This document shows, piece by piece, positions 18,411 to 26,405 of a stretch of DNA of 64,000 nt. This DNA comes from Roseomonas sp. Its GTDB lineage: Bacteria > Pseudomonadota > Alphaproteobacteria > Acetobacterales > Acetobacteraceae. The stretch's first letter is position 1. Every line of letters starts with the position of its first letter. The stretch is from positions 1 to 64,000 of the forward strand of contig JADCFX010000025.1 of assembly GCA_020249285.1 (NCBI GenBank), given 5' to 3'. Made by a program: the position numbers and the translations under genes. The notes beneath the pieces are model-generated. The model was not told the origin of the DNA. It ran no database searches and saw only the letters and a program-made list of their open reading frames with translations.

Positions 18411-19613
18411 ATGCCCGAAGCATTCATCTGCGCCGCCTTGCGCACCCCGATCGGTCGCTACGGCGGCAGTCTTTCTTCCGTGCGGACGGATGATCTTGGC
18501 GCGGTGCCTTTGAAGGCGCTGATGGAACGCCACCCCTCGGTGGATTGGGCGGCAGTGGATGATGTGATTTTTGGCTGCGCCAACCAGGCGGGCGAAGATA
18601 ACCGCAATGTCGCGCGCATGGCGCTGCTATTGGCCGGCCTGCCGCAAGCCATCCCCGGTAGCACGGTGAACCGGCTTTGCGGTTCGGGCATGGATGCGGT
18701 GGGTATTGCTGCGCGTGCCATTCGCGCGGGCGAAGCTGAATTGATGATCGCGGGCGGCGTTGAAAGCATGTCCCGCGCGCCTTTCGTGATGCCAAAAGCC
18801 GAAAGCGCCTTTTCGCGCAGCAATGCGATTTATGACACCACCATTGGCTGGCGTTTCGTGAACCCTGCCATGCATAAGCGCTACGGCACGGATTCCATGC
18901 CGGAGACAGCGGAGAACGTCGCTGCCGACCATAACATCGCGCGCGAAGATCAGGACGCCATGGCGCTCCGTTCCCAGGCGCGCGCCGCCGCCGCACAGAA
19001 GAATGGCCGGCTTGCGAAGGAAATCGTGCCGGTGACCATCCCGTCCCGGAAGGGTGATCCCGTGGTGGTCAGCGCTGATGAACATCCGCGCGAAACTTCC
19101 ATGGAAGCGCTTGGCAAGTTGAAGCCCGTGGTGAAGCCGGATGGATCGGTGACCGCGGGCAATGCATCTGGCGTGAATGATGGCGCCTGCGCGCTGATTA
19201 TCGCGAGCGAGGCCGCGGCGAAGCGCCATGGGCTGACGCCGCTGGCGCGGTTTGTGGGTGTGGCAACGGCGGGCTGCGCGCCGCGCGTGATGGGGATTGG
19301 CCCGGTGCCGGCGACACAAAAGCTGTTTGCGCGGCTTGGCATGACGCAAGACCAGATGGATGTGATTGAGTTGAATGAGGCCTTCGCGGCGCAGGGCCTG
19401 GCCGTGCTGCGCGGGCTTGGCATTGCCGATGATGATGCGCGCGTGAACCCGAATGGCGGCGCGATTGCGCTCGGCCATCCTTTGGGCATGAGTGGTGCAC
19501 GGCTGATTGCGACGGCCACGCATGAAATGCAGGAACGCGGGCTGAAACGCGCTTTGGCCACCATGTGCATCGGCGTGGGGCAGGGCATTGCGACGGTGCT
19601 GGAAAGGGTTTGA
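18411..19613 (+). CDS. Acetyl-CoA acyltransferase, 3-oxoadipyl-CoA thiolase-like
   Basis: Thiolases cleave 3-oxoacyl-CoA to acetyl-CoA and a shortened acyl-CoA. The 400-residue protein has the nucleophile in NRLCGSGMDAV (Cys90), the ALGHPLGMSGAR histidine motif and the C-terminal CIGVGQG cysteine. Its length and the N-terminal RTPIGRYGGSLSSVRTDDL stretch resemble PcaF-type 3-oxoadipyl-CoA thiolases of the beta-ketoadipate pathway. No other pca gene of that pathway is adjacent, so an acetyl-CoA acetyltransferase with another substrate remains possible. GAGG lies about ten bases before the ATG. Confidence 0.88.
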   Translation: MPEAFICAALRTPIGRYGGSLSSVRTDDLGAVPLKALMERHPSVDWAAVDDVIFGCANQAGEDNRNVARMALLLAGLPQAIPGSTVNRLCGSGMDAVGIAARAIRAGEAELMIAGGVESMSRAPFVMPKAESAFSRSNAIYDTTIGWRFVNPAMHKRYGTDSMPETAENVAADHNIAREDQDAMALRSQARAAAAQKNGRLAKEIVPVTIPSRKGDPVVVSADEHPRETSMEALGKLKPVVKPDGSVTAGNASGVNDGACALIIASEAAAKRHGLTPLARFVGVATAGCAPRVMGIGPVPATQKLFARLGMTQDQMDVIELNEAFAAQGLAVLRGLGIADDDARVNPNGGAIALGHPLGMSGARLIATATHEMQERGLKRALATMCIGVGQGIATVLERV

Positions 19614-19696
19614 TCACCCCTTCACTGCCATAAGGGCGCCATAGGGAAGCCCGGATTTTTTGCTTCCTTGTGATTCTTGTTGAAGGATGCCGCCCG

Positions 19697-19999
19697 ATGT
19701 TGCTGCGCATTGTTGTTTTGGGTCTTGTGGTCTCAAGCGCGGCCTTCGCGCAGCAAATGATCCCGGCGCATAATGGGTCCTGCCCATCGGGTTCCAGCCA
19801 TGCCGGGTCTGGCTATTGCCGATCCTCCTCCGGCGCGGGGTTTGTGGCTGCGAAGAACGGGTCCTGCCCTTCCGGCACCAGCCATGCGGGGGCGGGGTAT
19901 TGCCGAACGGATGGGCGGGCTGAATATGTGCCGAGCCGTAATGGCTCCTGCCCATCGGGCACCAGCCATGCCGGCGCGGGGTATTGCAAAGGGCGTTGA
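19697..19999 (+). CDS. Small secreted Cys-repeat protein, function unknown
   Basis: The 100-residue protein has a signal peptide (LLRIVVLGLVVSSAAFAQ) and three tandem copies of about 29 residues. Each has the core NGSCPSGTSHAGAGYC, with small changes in the first copy. Each copy has two cysteines, so six in all could form one disulfide per repeat in the periplasm or outside the cell. The ATG at 19697 has AAGGA nine bases upstream. The DNA repeats are visibly similar (GGGTCCTGCCC..., GGGGCGGGGTATTGC). I know of no function for this motif. It heads a run of four tiny genes. Confidence 0.75.
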   Translation: MLLRIVVLGLVVSSAAFAQQMIPAHNGSCPSGSSHAGSGYCRSSSGAGFVAAKNGSCPSGTSHAGAGYCRTDGRAEYVPSRNGSCPSGTSHAGAGYCKGR

Positions 20000-20028
20000 G
20001 ACCGCAACAAAAAGGGAGAAACCCATTC

Positions 20029-20214
20029 ATGCAGGCCATCGGCAAGGCACTTGGCCAAAGCCTGGATCAGGCGACCTATGCGGGCTATCGTCTAGGGTTT
20101 GAAGCCGCGCGGGAAGAAGCCGCTTTGCTCGCGGAATTGGCCGGGCAGGGGGCGTTGGCCGCACAGGTCCGCGCCATGCGGCCCTTGCCCGACAAGCATG
20201 AGAAACAGTCATGA
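20029..20214 (+). CDS. Small hypothetical protein, 61 residues
   Basis: The ORF starts at an ATG with GGGAG ten bases upstream (20014-20018) and encodes a short, probably helical Ala/Leu/Glu-rich protein with no signal peptide. Segments such as GYRLGFEAAREEAALLAEL would form an amphipathic helix. Its stop overlaps the ATG of the next tiny gene (ATGA at 20211), which supports real translation. I do not recognise the family. Confidence 0.6.
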   Translation: MQAIGKALGQSLDQATYAGYRLGFEAAREEAALLAELAGQGALAAQVRAMRPLPDKHEKQS

Positions 20215-20363
20215 TTCCGCGCGAAGTGATTGAATGCCCCCATTGCGGGGAGGCAACGCAGGTGAACTGGCTGCCGCAGGGCCTGGCTTTCTGTTCCTGC
20301 GCGGCGCAGAAACCCTTGCCAACCCCGCCATCCGGCGGGGATGATGCGCTGGAGAAGCGATAG
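20211..20363 (+). CDS. Zinc-ribbon-like mini-protein, 50 residues
   Basis: An ATG overlapping the previous stop opens a 50-residue frame with CPHC near residue 9 and CSC near residue 28, followed by a Pro-rich and charged tail. The two cysteine pairs about 16 residues apart look like a small zinc knuckle. It is too short for most gene finders. The stop/start overlap upstream and the closely following gene at 20367 support it as part of a translationally coupled set. Function is unknown. Confidence 0.55.
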   Translation: MIPREVIECPHCGEATQVNWLPQGLAFCSCAAQKPLPTPPSGGDDALEKR

Positions 20364-20366
20364 GAA

Positions 20367-20573
20367 ATGCTGATGATCTTACCGAAAATGGCCTGTGGGC
20401 TTGCCGTGATGCGCCTTAGTGGTGTGGCGGCAGTTGGGTTTGCGGGGCTGGCGGGCCTTGGCGCGCTTGGGCTCGGTGCGGCCTATCTGCTGCGAAGCCG
20501 CATGAAGCAAAGCACGGATTGGGCGGAAGACCACCGCAAGCCCGTCGCTGACCTGTCGCCCGATCCGGAATAA
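20367..20573 (+). CDS. Small single-pass membrane protein, 68 residues
   Basis: The protein has one hydrophobic Gly/Ala/Leu-rich helix (about residues 15-43) followed by a positively charged RSRMK and an acidic soluble tail. This suggests an inner-membrane protein with its C-terminus in the cytoplasm. GGAGAAG at 20351-20357 lies nine bases before the ATG, inside the end of the preceding tiny gene. It is the last of the four small genes and is convergent with ubiE, only six bases away. I do not recognise the family. Confidence 0.55.
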   Translation: MLMILPKMACGLAVMRLSGVAAVGFAGLAGLGALGLGAAYLLRSRMKQSTDWAEDHRKPVADLSPDPE

Positions 20574-20579
20574 GGCCTG

Positions 20580-21329
20580 TTACAGCCGCCAGCCGCTATG
20601 CATGGCGACAATGCCGCCCGATAGGTTGCGATAGGAAACGCGTTCCAGCCCCGCGCGGCGCATCATGCCGGCCAGCGTTTCCTGGTCCGGGAACATGCGA
20701 ATGCTCTCGGCCAAATACTCATAGGAAGCGCGATCCTTCGCGACATATTCGCCAATCACGGGCAGCGCCTTGAAGGACCAGGCATCATAAAGCGCGTCCA
20801 AAGCCGCGACCTCAAGCTTTGAGAATTCCAGGCAGTGAAAGCGCCCACCGGGGCGGAGCACGCGCCGCGCTTCGGCCAGCACCGCATCCTTATCGGTGCA
20901 ATTGCGCAAGCCAAACGCAATCGAAACCCTTTCCACACTGCGATCAGGCAGCGGAATGCGTTCCGCATCCAGGCACATGAAGGAAAGCCCGCTAACCAGG
21001 CCACGCGACAGCGCGCGCCCCTGCGCCACTTCCAGCATGGCGGGGTTCACATCCGTCAGGATCACGCGCCCCGCGCCGCGTTCCATGGCAAGGAAGGAGA
21101 TATCTCCGGTGCCGCCCGCAAGGTCGAGCAGCGTATCATGCGGCCCGGCACCAATCGCATTGACGAAAATGCGCTTCCAGATGCGATGCACGCCAAGCGA
21201 CATGAAATCATTCATCACATCATATTTGGGTGCGACGCTTTCAAATACAGCGCGCACCATGCCGGCCTTTTCGGCCTTGGGGATTTTGCGGTAACCGAAA
21301 TCTGTCTCTGGGGCGGCGGTGTCGTTCAT
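20580..21329 (-). CDS. ubiE: Ubiquinone/menaquinone biosynthesis C-methyltransferase UbiE
   Basis: UbiE methylates the quinone ring using S-adenosylmethionine. The 249-residue protein has the family N-terminus (TDFGYRKIP, then FESVAPKYDVMNDFMSLG), the SAM-binding LDLAGGTGDISFL and the C-terminal FPDQETLAGMMRRAGL block. The longer open frame to 21455 has no support; the ATG at 21329 begins a standard UbiE. It is divergent from mutM with 41 bases between the starts, an arrangement common in alphaproteobacteria, where ubiB usually follows; here ubiB is absent. Confidence 0.96.
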   Translation of the reverse strand: MNDTAAPETDFGYRKIPKAEKAGMVRAVFESVAPKYDVMNDFMSLGVHRIWKRIFVNAIGAGPHDTLLDLAGGTGDISFLAMERGAGRVILTDVNPAMLEVAQGRALSRGLVSGLSFMCLDAERIPLPDRSVERVSIAFGLRNCTDKDAVLAEARRVLRPGGRFHCLEFSKLEVAALDALYDAWSFKALPVIGEYVAKDRASYEYLAESIRMFPDQETLAGMMRRAGLERVSYRNLSGGIVAMHSGWRL

Positions 21330-21370
21330 GGAACCAACATAAGCGCTGAGCCGCAGAAAGGGGAGGGGCC

Positions 21371-22267
21371 ATGCCCGAATTGCCGGAAGTGGAAACCGTG
21401 ATGCGCGGCCTGAAGGCAGTGCTGGAAGGTGAACGCATCGCCTGGGCCGAAACACGGCGCGATGGCATGCGCTTTCCCTTCCCGCCGCGCCTTGCGGAAC
21501 GGCTGCGCGGGCGGCGGGTTCTGAGTTTCCGTCGGCGGGCGAAATATATCCTGATGCGGCTGGAGGGCGGCGAAAGCCTGCTGATCCATCTTGGCATGTC
21601 TGGCCGCATGGTGGCGCGGCGGGAAGGCGCGGCGGTGGAGCCTCGGCAGGGGAAGCACGGCGTGTTTTCCGATGCGCGCGGCCATAACGCCCCGCCCGAG
21701 GCGCATGAACATTTGGCCTTCGGCACGGAAGGCGGCTGGCATATCGGCTTTGTGGACCCGCGTCGCTTCGGCAGCGTTGATCTGGTGGCGACGGATGCCG
21801 AGGAGCAACACAAGCTGCTGGCGGGCCTTGGCCCGGAACCGCTCGGACCGGAAATCACCCCTTCTTGGTTTTCTGGCGCGCTGGCGGGCAAGCGCACCCC
21901 GATCAAGGCTGCGCTGTTGGATCAGCGCGTGATTGCCGGGCTAGGCAATATTTACGTGTGCGAGGCCCTGTACCGCGCCGGCATTTCTCCCCGCCGTTCG
22001 GCCCATACGGTGGCGGGGGCGCGGGCGGGCCGGTTGGCGCCCGCCATCAAGGCCGTGCTGGCCGAGGCAATTGCCGCAGGCGGATCGAGCCTGCGGGATT
22101 ACGTCCGCGCCGATGGGGAGATCGGGCGCTTTCAGGAGAATTTCGCCGTTTATGGCCGGGAAGGGGAAGCCTGCCCGGGCTGTCCCGGCCAACCGGATTG
22201 CCCGGGGATCAAGCGCATTGTGCAATCTGGCCGATCGAGCTTTTTCTGCCCGGTGCGGCAGCGCTGA
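21371..22267 (+). CDS. mutM: Formamidopyrimidine-DNA glycosylase
   Basis: MutM removes 8-oxoguanine and FaPy lesions and cuts the abasic strand. The 298-residue protein starts with the catalytic PELPEVE (Pro2/Glu3) and contains [15 protein letters not shown] and the helix-two-turn-helix [18 protein letters not shown]. The C-terminal zinc finger is unusual: CPGC is present, but the last pair reads CPVR where the family has CPxC, so the fourth zinc ligand is replaced by Arg. A nearby extra Cys (QPDC) might substitute. GGGAGGGG precedes the ATG. It is divergent from ubiE. Confidence 0.96.
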   Translation: MPELPEVETVMRGLKAVLEGERIAWAETRRDGMRFPFPPRLAERLRGRRVLSFRRRAKYILMRLEGGESLLIHLGMSGRMVARREGAAVEPRQGKHGVFSDARGHNAPPEAHEHLAFGTEGGWHIGFVDPRRFGSVDLVATDAEEQHKLLAGLGPEPLGPEITPSWFSGALAGKRTPIKAALLDQRVIAGLGNIYVCEALYRAGISPRRSAHTVAGARAGRLAPAIKAVLAEAIAAGGSSLRDYVRADGEIGRFQENFAVYGREGEACPGCPGQPDCPGIKRIVQSGRSSFFCPVRQR

Positions 22268-22343
22268 GCCTTCCCAAAGGGGGGCGCAAGTCAGCGCAAG
22301 AAGCGGATGGTCTGTCTGCGCTGTCTGGGGCAGAATTCCATCC

Positions 22344-22817
22344 ATGACACGTTTCCGTTGCGTCCCCATGGACCCCGAAGCCGCCCAGCGCTTTCGCGCT
22401 TCCCGTCGCGATGATCGCGGGGGAGAGATTCAAACCCGCTCGGTGGATGGGCCTGGCTTTCCCTGCCGAGCCTGCCTGCGCCTTGGTCAGCCGGGCGAGA
22501 CCATGCTTTTGGCATCCTGGGATTTGCCCCTGCCGCAGGGGCCTTACTGGACGCCTTCGCCGGTGTTTCTGCATGCCCATGATTGTGGCGGGGCCGCGCT
22601 TGAAGATGCGCTGCCGGAGACCGTGCTGGTCAATAGCATCATCAGCCTGCGCCATTACGATGCCGCCGGCATGTGCCTTTACGATCTTGGCATTGTTGTG
22701 CCGGGGGAGGAGGCGGAGGCAGCGCTGCGGGCCCGGATCGGCGACCCGCGTGTGGCCTATATCAATATCCACACCGCGCGGCCGGGATGCTGGCTGACGC
22801 GGGTGGAGAAAATCTGA
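22344..22817 (+). CDS. DUF1203 domain protein
   Basis: The 157-residue protein matches the DUF1203 pattern: PCRACL, GETMLLASWD, PSPVFLHA, and the closing GDPRVAYINIHTARPGCWLTRVE. No catalytic role is established for the family. The frame is open far upstream, but the ATG at 22344 begins the conserved region. It lies 76 bases after mutM on the same strand. No clear ribosome-binding site is visible. Confidence 0.8.
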   Translation: MTRFRCVPMDPEAAQRFRASRRDDRGGEIQTRSVDGPGFPCRACLRLGQPGETMLLASWDLPLPQGPYWTPSPVFLHAHDCGGAALEDALPETVLVNSIISLRHYDAAGMCLYDLGIVVPGEEAEAALRARIGDPRVAYINIHTARPGCWLTRVEKI

Positions 22818-22902
22818 AGACCAGGCGCTGCGCCTCCATGGGCAGTTTTCTTCAGGGCTGTGCTATGGCCTTATGCAGCACAACAGATGAAGGAGAACCG
22901 CC

Positions 22903-23679
22903 ATGGCCCCTGAAATGATCCTGGTTGAAACCCACGGCAAAACCGGTCTGATCCGGCTGAACCGGCCGCAGGCGCTGAATGCGCTGTGTGATCAATTGAT
23001 GATCGAATTGGGCACCGCTCTGCGCGCCTTTGATAAGGACCCGGCTATTGCCGCCATTGTGATCACCGGCAGCGAAAAGGCTTTTGCGGCGGGTGCCGAT
23101 ATCAAGGAAATGAAGGACCGCAATTTCCCCGGCGTCTATTTCAATGATTTCATTGGCGCCAATTGGGAAACCGTGCTGGAAATCCAGAAGCCCGTGATTG
23201 CTGCCGTGGCCGGCTTTGCGCTGGGCGGCGGCTGCGAATTGGCGATGATGTGTGATCTGATCATCGCGGCTGACACGGCGAAATTCGGCCAGCCGGAAAT
23301 CAATCTGGGCATCATCCCGGGTGCCGGCGGCACGCAGCGGCTGACGCGCGCCATCGGCAAATCCAAGGCCATGGAAATGATCCTGACCGGACGCATGATG
23401 AATGCCGAGGAAGCCGAGCGCGCCAATCTGGTCTGCCGCGTGGTGCCCGCCGCCGACCTCATCGCCGAAGCGTTGAAGATCGGGGAGAAGATCGCGGCCC
23501 TTTCCGGGCCTTCTGTTGCCATGGCGAAGGAGGCTGTGAATGCCGCCTTTGAAAGCAGCCTGACGGAAGGGGTGCGCACGGAACGGCGCCTGTTCCTTTC
23601 CCTGTTCGCGACGGCGGATCAGAAGGAAGGCATGTCGGCTTTTGCGGAAAAGCGGAAGGCCGCTTTCACGAATCGGTAA
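22903..23679 (+). CDS. Enoyl-CoA hydratase
   Basis: The enzyme hydrates 2-enoyl-CoA in fatty-acid or related acyl-CoA degradation. The 258-residue crotonase-fold protein has the oxyanion-hole motifs [11 protein letters not shown] and [12 protein letters not shown] and the catalytic region [19 protein letters not shown]. This resembles short-chain enoyl-CoA hydratases (FadB1x/PaaF-like). AAGGAG precedes the ATG. Neighbours do not form an obvious beta-oxidation operon. A GC-rich hairpin follows the stop. Confidence 0.93.
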   Translation: MAPEMILVETHGKTGLIRLNRPQALNALCDQLMIELGTALRAFDKDPAIAAIVITGSEKAFAAGADIKEMKDRNFPGVYFNDFIGANWETVLEIQKPVIAAVAGFALGGGCELAMMCDLIIAADTAKFGQPEINLGIIPGAGGTQRLTRAIGKSKAMEMILTGRMMNAEEAERANLVCRVVPAADLIAEALKIGEKIAALSGPSVAMAKEAVNAAFESSLTEGVRTERRLFLSLFATADQKEGMSAFAEKRKAAFTNR

Positions 23680-23685
23680 ACGCTG

Positions 23686-23721
23686 CTGCCCCCTGCTTCG
23701 CTTGCGCGGGGCAGGGGGCAG
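23686..23721 (+). terminator. GC-rich hairpin after the enoyl-CoA hydratase gene
   Basis: CTGCCCCCTGC (23686-23696) and GCAGGGGGCAG (23711-23721) form an 11-base perfect stem around a 14-base loop, six bases after the stop codon. No T run follows directly, so termination may depend on other factors. Confidence 0.5.
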
Positions 23722-23880
23722 AACCTTGGGTTGAATTGAAGTAAATCCTATTTTATCTGAAGTTTTATTTCGTGAATACAAATATAAAAATCTCCTTGAA
23801 AAGCAAGGTTTTTAGATTTTTCTTCAGAAATCTTTATTTTCTTTAAAAAACCGCTGGAAAAATTCCTTAATCTGTCTTAG
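23722..23880. other. AT-rich leader region with a second small hairpin
   Basis: About 160 bases here are strongly AT-rich in an otherwise GC-rich window. They include CCTTG-AAAAG-CAAGG followed directly by TTTTT (23794-23813), flanked by AAATCT and AGATTT, which would act as a short intrinsic terminator for the upstream gene. The rest probably holds the promoter of the coiled-coil gene at 23911. No open reading frame of note lies inside. Confidence 0.5.
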
Positions 23881-23910
23881 TCTTCGATTAACCAAACGGA
23901 GACCGGAGCG

Positions 23911-24222
23911 ATGAGCGCATCCAACATCACCCTTACCGAAACCGAACCCAAGGCGGCTGAGATTTTTGCCTTCCCGCAGCGCCCGCAGGATCGGTTGCGC
24001 GTCGCGCTACACAAGCTTGATGAGGCGTTGCGCGCCCAGGCGCGCGCCACCTCCGATTTCCGCTCTGCGATGGGTGAATTGAAGTCCAAGGTCGGCGGCA
24101 TGCAGGACGGGATGGCTACCTATCGTGATGCTTTGGACCGCACGGCGACTGAAATTGATCGCGCGGTGAAGAAGGCCAGGGAATTGCAGGAAACCGCGCA
24201 GCGCATGGTGCCGCAGGGCTGA
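23911..24222 (+). CDS. Small coiled-coil protein, 103 residues
   Basis: The protein is Ala/Glu/Arg-rich with heptad-like spacing from about residue 27 to 98 (RLRVALHKLDEAL..., later TATEIDRAVKKARELQETAQRM). It has no signal peptide and no membrane helix. CGGAG lies before the ATG. It stands alone between two terminator-like hairpins, so it is probably its own transcript driven from the AT-rich region upstream. The shape could suit a nucleoid- or granule-associated protein, but I recognise no family. Confidence 0.7.
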   Translation: MSASNITLTETEPKAAEIFAFPQRPQDRLRVALHKLDEALRAQARATSDFRSAMGELKSKVGGMQDGMATYRDALDRTATEIDRAVKKARELQETAQRMVPQG

Positions 24223-24231
24223 AGCGACAAA

Positions 24232-24252
24232 GGGCGGGTTTCAGACCCGCCC
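24232..24252. terminator. Bidirectional terminator between the coiled-coil gene and leuD
   Basis: GGGCGGGT (24232-24239) and ACCCGCCC (24245-24252) form a perfect 8-base stem with a TTCAG loop. It lies between the two convergent stop codons (24222 and 24260), where either transcript could use it. Confidence 0.7.
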
Positions 24253-24259
24253 ATACTTG

Positions 24260-24886
24260 TTACAGCTTCACACTTTCCCAGACCCAGCCGCGCTTGGCGT
24301 GATCTGCCTTTTGCCAGGCTTCGATCTGGTCCTTCAGGCGCAGCGTCAGCGCGATATCATCCAGCCCTTCCAGCATTGCGTCACGCTTGCGCGCATCAAT
24401 GCTGAAGGGGATTTCAGCACCTTCCGGCGTAATCACCACCTGGCGCACCAGATCAATCGCGGTATGGCGCGCGCCCTGGCTTGCTTCGGTCTCGGCGGCG
24501 ATTTGCTTCACCACTTCCTCGGGCAGGGCAATCGGCAGCAAGCCGTTCTGGAAGCAGTTATTGTGGAAAATATCGCCGAAGCTTGGCGCGATAACACAGC
24601 GAATGCCCGCCCCCATCAGCGCCCAAACGGCACCTTCGCGCGATGATCCGCAGCCGAAATTCGCACCGGCCAGCAGAATGGGCGCCTCCCGATAAGGTTC
24701 TTTGTTGAGCACGAAATCAGGATTCTCCGAACCATCGGGCAGAAAGCGCAAATTCTCGAAAGCATAAGGCCCAAGCCCAGTGCGCCCGGTGCCGACCAGA
24801 CGCTGGATGCGGATGATCAAATCCGTATCCACATTGACACGCATCAAGGGCGCCGCAGGGCCAGAGAGTCTCGTGAATTTTTCCAT
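24260..24886 (-). CDS. leuD: 3-isopropylmalate dehydratase small subunit
   Basis: LeuD is the swivelling-domain subunit of isopropylmalate isomerase, which converts 2- to 3-isopropylmalate in leucine synthesis. The 208-residue protein shows the expected N-terminal NVDTDLIIRIQ stretch, the active-site loop GANFGCGSSREGAVWAL and FGDIFHNNCFQNGLLPI. It follows leuC on the same strand with a 15-base gap, so the two are cotranscribed. leuA and leuB are not in the window. Confidence 0.97.
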   Translation of the reverse strand: MEKFTRLSGPAAPLMRVNVDTDLIIRIQRLVGTGRTGLGPYAFENLRFLPDGSENPDFVLNKEPYREAPILLAGANFGCGSSREGAVWALMGAGIRCVIAPSFGDIFHNNCFQNGLLPIALPEEVVKQIAAETEASQGARHTAIDLVRQVVITPEGAEIPFSIDARKRDAMLEGLDDIALTLRLKDQIEAWQKADHAKRGWVWESVKL

Positions 24887-24901
24887 GATACCTGCCCCCT
24901 T

Positions 24902-26305
24902 TTACGCCGTGAATTGCCGCACATCGGCGATCTCACCTGCTAAAGCCGCCGCCGCCGCCATGGCAGGAGAGGCCAAATGCGTCAGCGCCCCCGGCCCCTG
25001 ACGCCCCACAAAATTGCGGTTCGATGTGGAAACGCAACGCGCGCCAGGCGGCACCGCTTCTCCATTGGCCGCGACACATAAGGCGCAGCCGGGTTCGCGC
25101 CATTCGAAGCCTGCGGCAGTGAAGGCCGCATCCAGCCCTTCGGCTTCCGCTTCGCGCTTCACGCGTTCAGAACCAGGCACGACCCAGGCCGTGACATGCG
25201 GCGCCACTTTCCGCCCGCGCAGCACGGCAGCGGCGGCGCGCAAATCCTCGATGCGTGAATTGGTGCAGGAACCGATGAAGACCCAATCAATCTTCGTGCC
25301 CGCAATCGGCTGGCCGGGGGTCAGGCCCATATAGGCCAAGGCCGCTTCATAAGCGGCGCGGCGGATTGGATCAGCCGCCGAAGCAGGGTCCGGCACGTGG
25401 CCTGTGACGGGCAGCACCTGTTCCGGGCTGGTGCCCCAAGTAATTTGCGGGGCGATATCCGCCATGTTGACCAAAAAATCCGCTTCAAACACTGCATCCG
25501 CGTCGCTTGGCAGGCTGCGCCAATGCGCCAGCGCCGCATCCCATGCCGCGCCCTTGGGCGCGAAGCGCCGGCCCGCGAGCCATGCGTAAGTCACCTCATC
25601 GGGTGCAACCATGCCCATCTTCGCACCCATTTCGATGGAAAGATTGCAGAGCGTGAGGCGCCCTTCCACAGAAAGCGCGCGCACCGCGGAACCGGCATAT
25701 TCCACCGCATAGCCTGTGCCGGCACCGGTGCCAAAACGGCCAATGGCATGTAAGATCATGTCCTTAGGCGTGACGCCTGCCGGGGCCGCGCCTTCAAAGC
25801 GAATGCGCATGCGCTTGGGCTTCTTCTGCGGCAGGGTTTGTGTGGCGAGCACATGGCGCAATTCCGATGCGCCAATGCCAAAGGCCAAGGCGCCGAGCCC
25901 GCCATTGGTGCAGGTATGGCTATCGCCACAGACAAGCGTGGTGCCGGGCAGCACAATGCCAAGCTCCGGCCCCATCACATGCACAATGCCATTGCCATCC
26001 TGACCGAGATCGAAAAGCCTGACGCCGGTTTCTGCGGCCCGCTTGCGCAGCCCGGCAATCAGTTCCCCGCCTTTCGGAAAGCTTTCCGCCGTGCGGCCAG
26101 GCGAGGTCGAAACCGCATGATCCGGCGTGGCGAAGGCAAGTTCTGGATGCGGAATGGCGTAGCCCGCTTCCCCCACTTCGCGCAGCGCCCGCCCGCCGGA
26201 AAGATCATGCAGCAGCACGCGGTCGCAATGCAGCAGTGACCAGCCGGAACCAAGGTCCGCAATCACATGCGGGTCCCAAATCTTGTCGAACAATGTCGCG
26301 GCCAT
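24902..26305 (-). CDS. leuC: 3-isopropylmalate dehydratase large subunit
   Basis: LeuC carries the catalytic 4Fe-4S cluster of isopropylmalate isomerase. The 467-residue protein has the cluster ligands in GSCTNSRIEDLRAA and in the C-terminal CALCVA, as well as the family segments VCGDSHTCTNGGLGALAFGIG and SNRNFVGRQGP. The first in-frame ATG at 26305 gives the usual N-terminus (MAATLFDKIWDPHV). It is divergent from a Bug receptor gene across 100 bases. No leader peptide or riboswitch is apparent. Confidence 0.97.
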   Translation of the reverse strand: MAATLFDKIWDPHVIADLGSGWSLLHCDRVLLHDLSGGRALREVGEAGYAIPHPELAFATPDHAVSTSPGRTAESFPKGGELIAGLRKRAAETGVRLFDLGQDGNGIVHVMGPELGIVLPGTTLVCGDSHTCTNGGLGALAFGIGASELRHVLATQTLPQKKPKRMRIRFEGAAPAGVTPKDMILHAIGRFGTGAGTGYAVEYAGSAVRALSVEGRLTLCNLSIEMGAKMGMVAPDEVTYAWLAGRRFAPKGAAWDAALAHWRSLPSDADAVFEADFLVNMADIAPQITWGTSPEQVLPVTGHVPDPASAADPIRRAAYEAALAYMGLTPGQPIAGTKIDWVFIGSCTNSRIEDLRAAAAVLRGRKVAPHVTAWVVPGSERVKREAEAEGLDAAFTAAGFEWREPGCALCVAANGEAVPPGARCVSTSNRNFVGRQGPGALTHLASPAMAAAAALAGEIADVRQFTA

Positions 26306-26405
26306 GCTGCTTCCCCTGATTCTTGACTAAGGCGCCAGTCGCGCCGCACCGTCTGACCCTATCACGCCGCGCCGAAGATGCGCGGTCAAGCCAGGGGAGG
26401 GTGAC

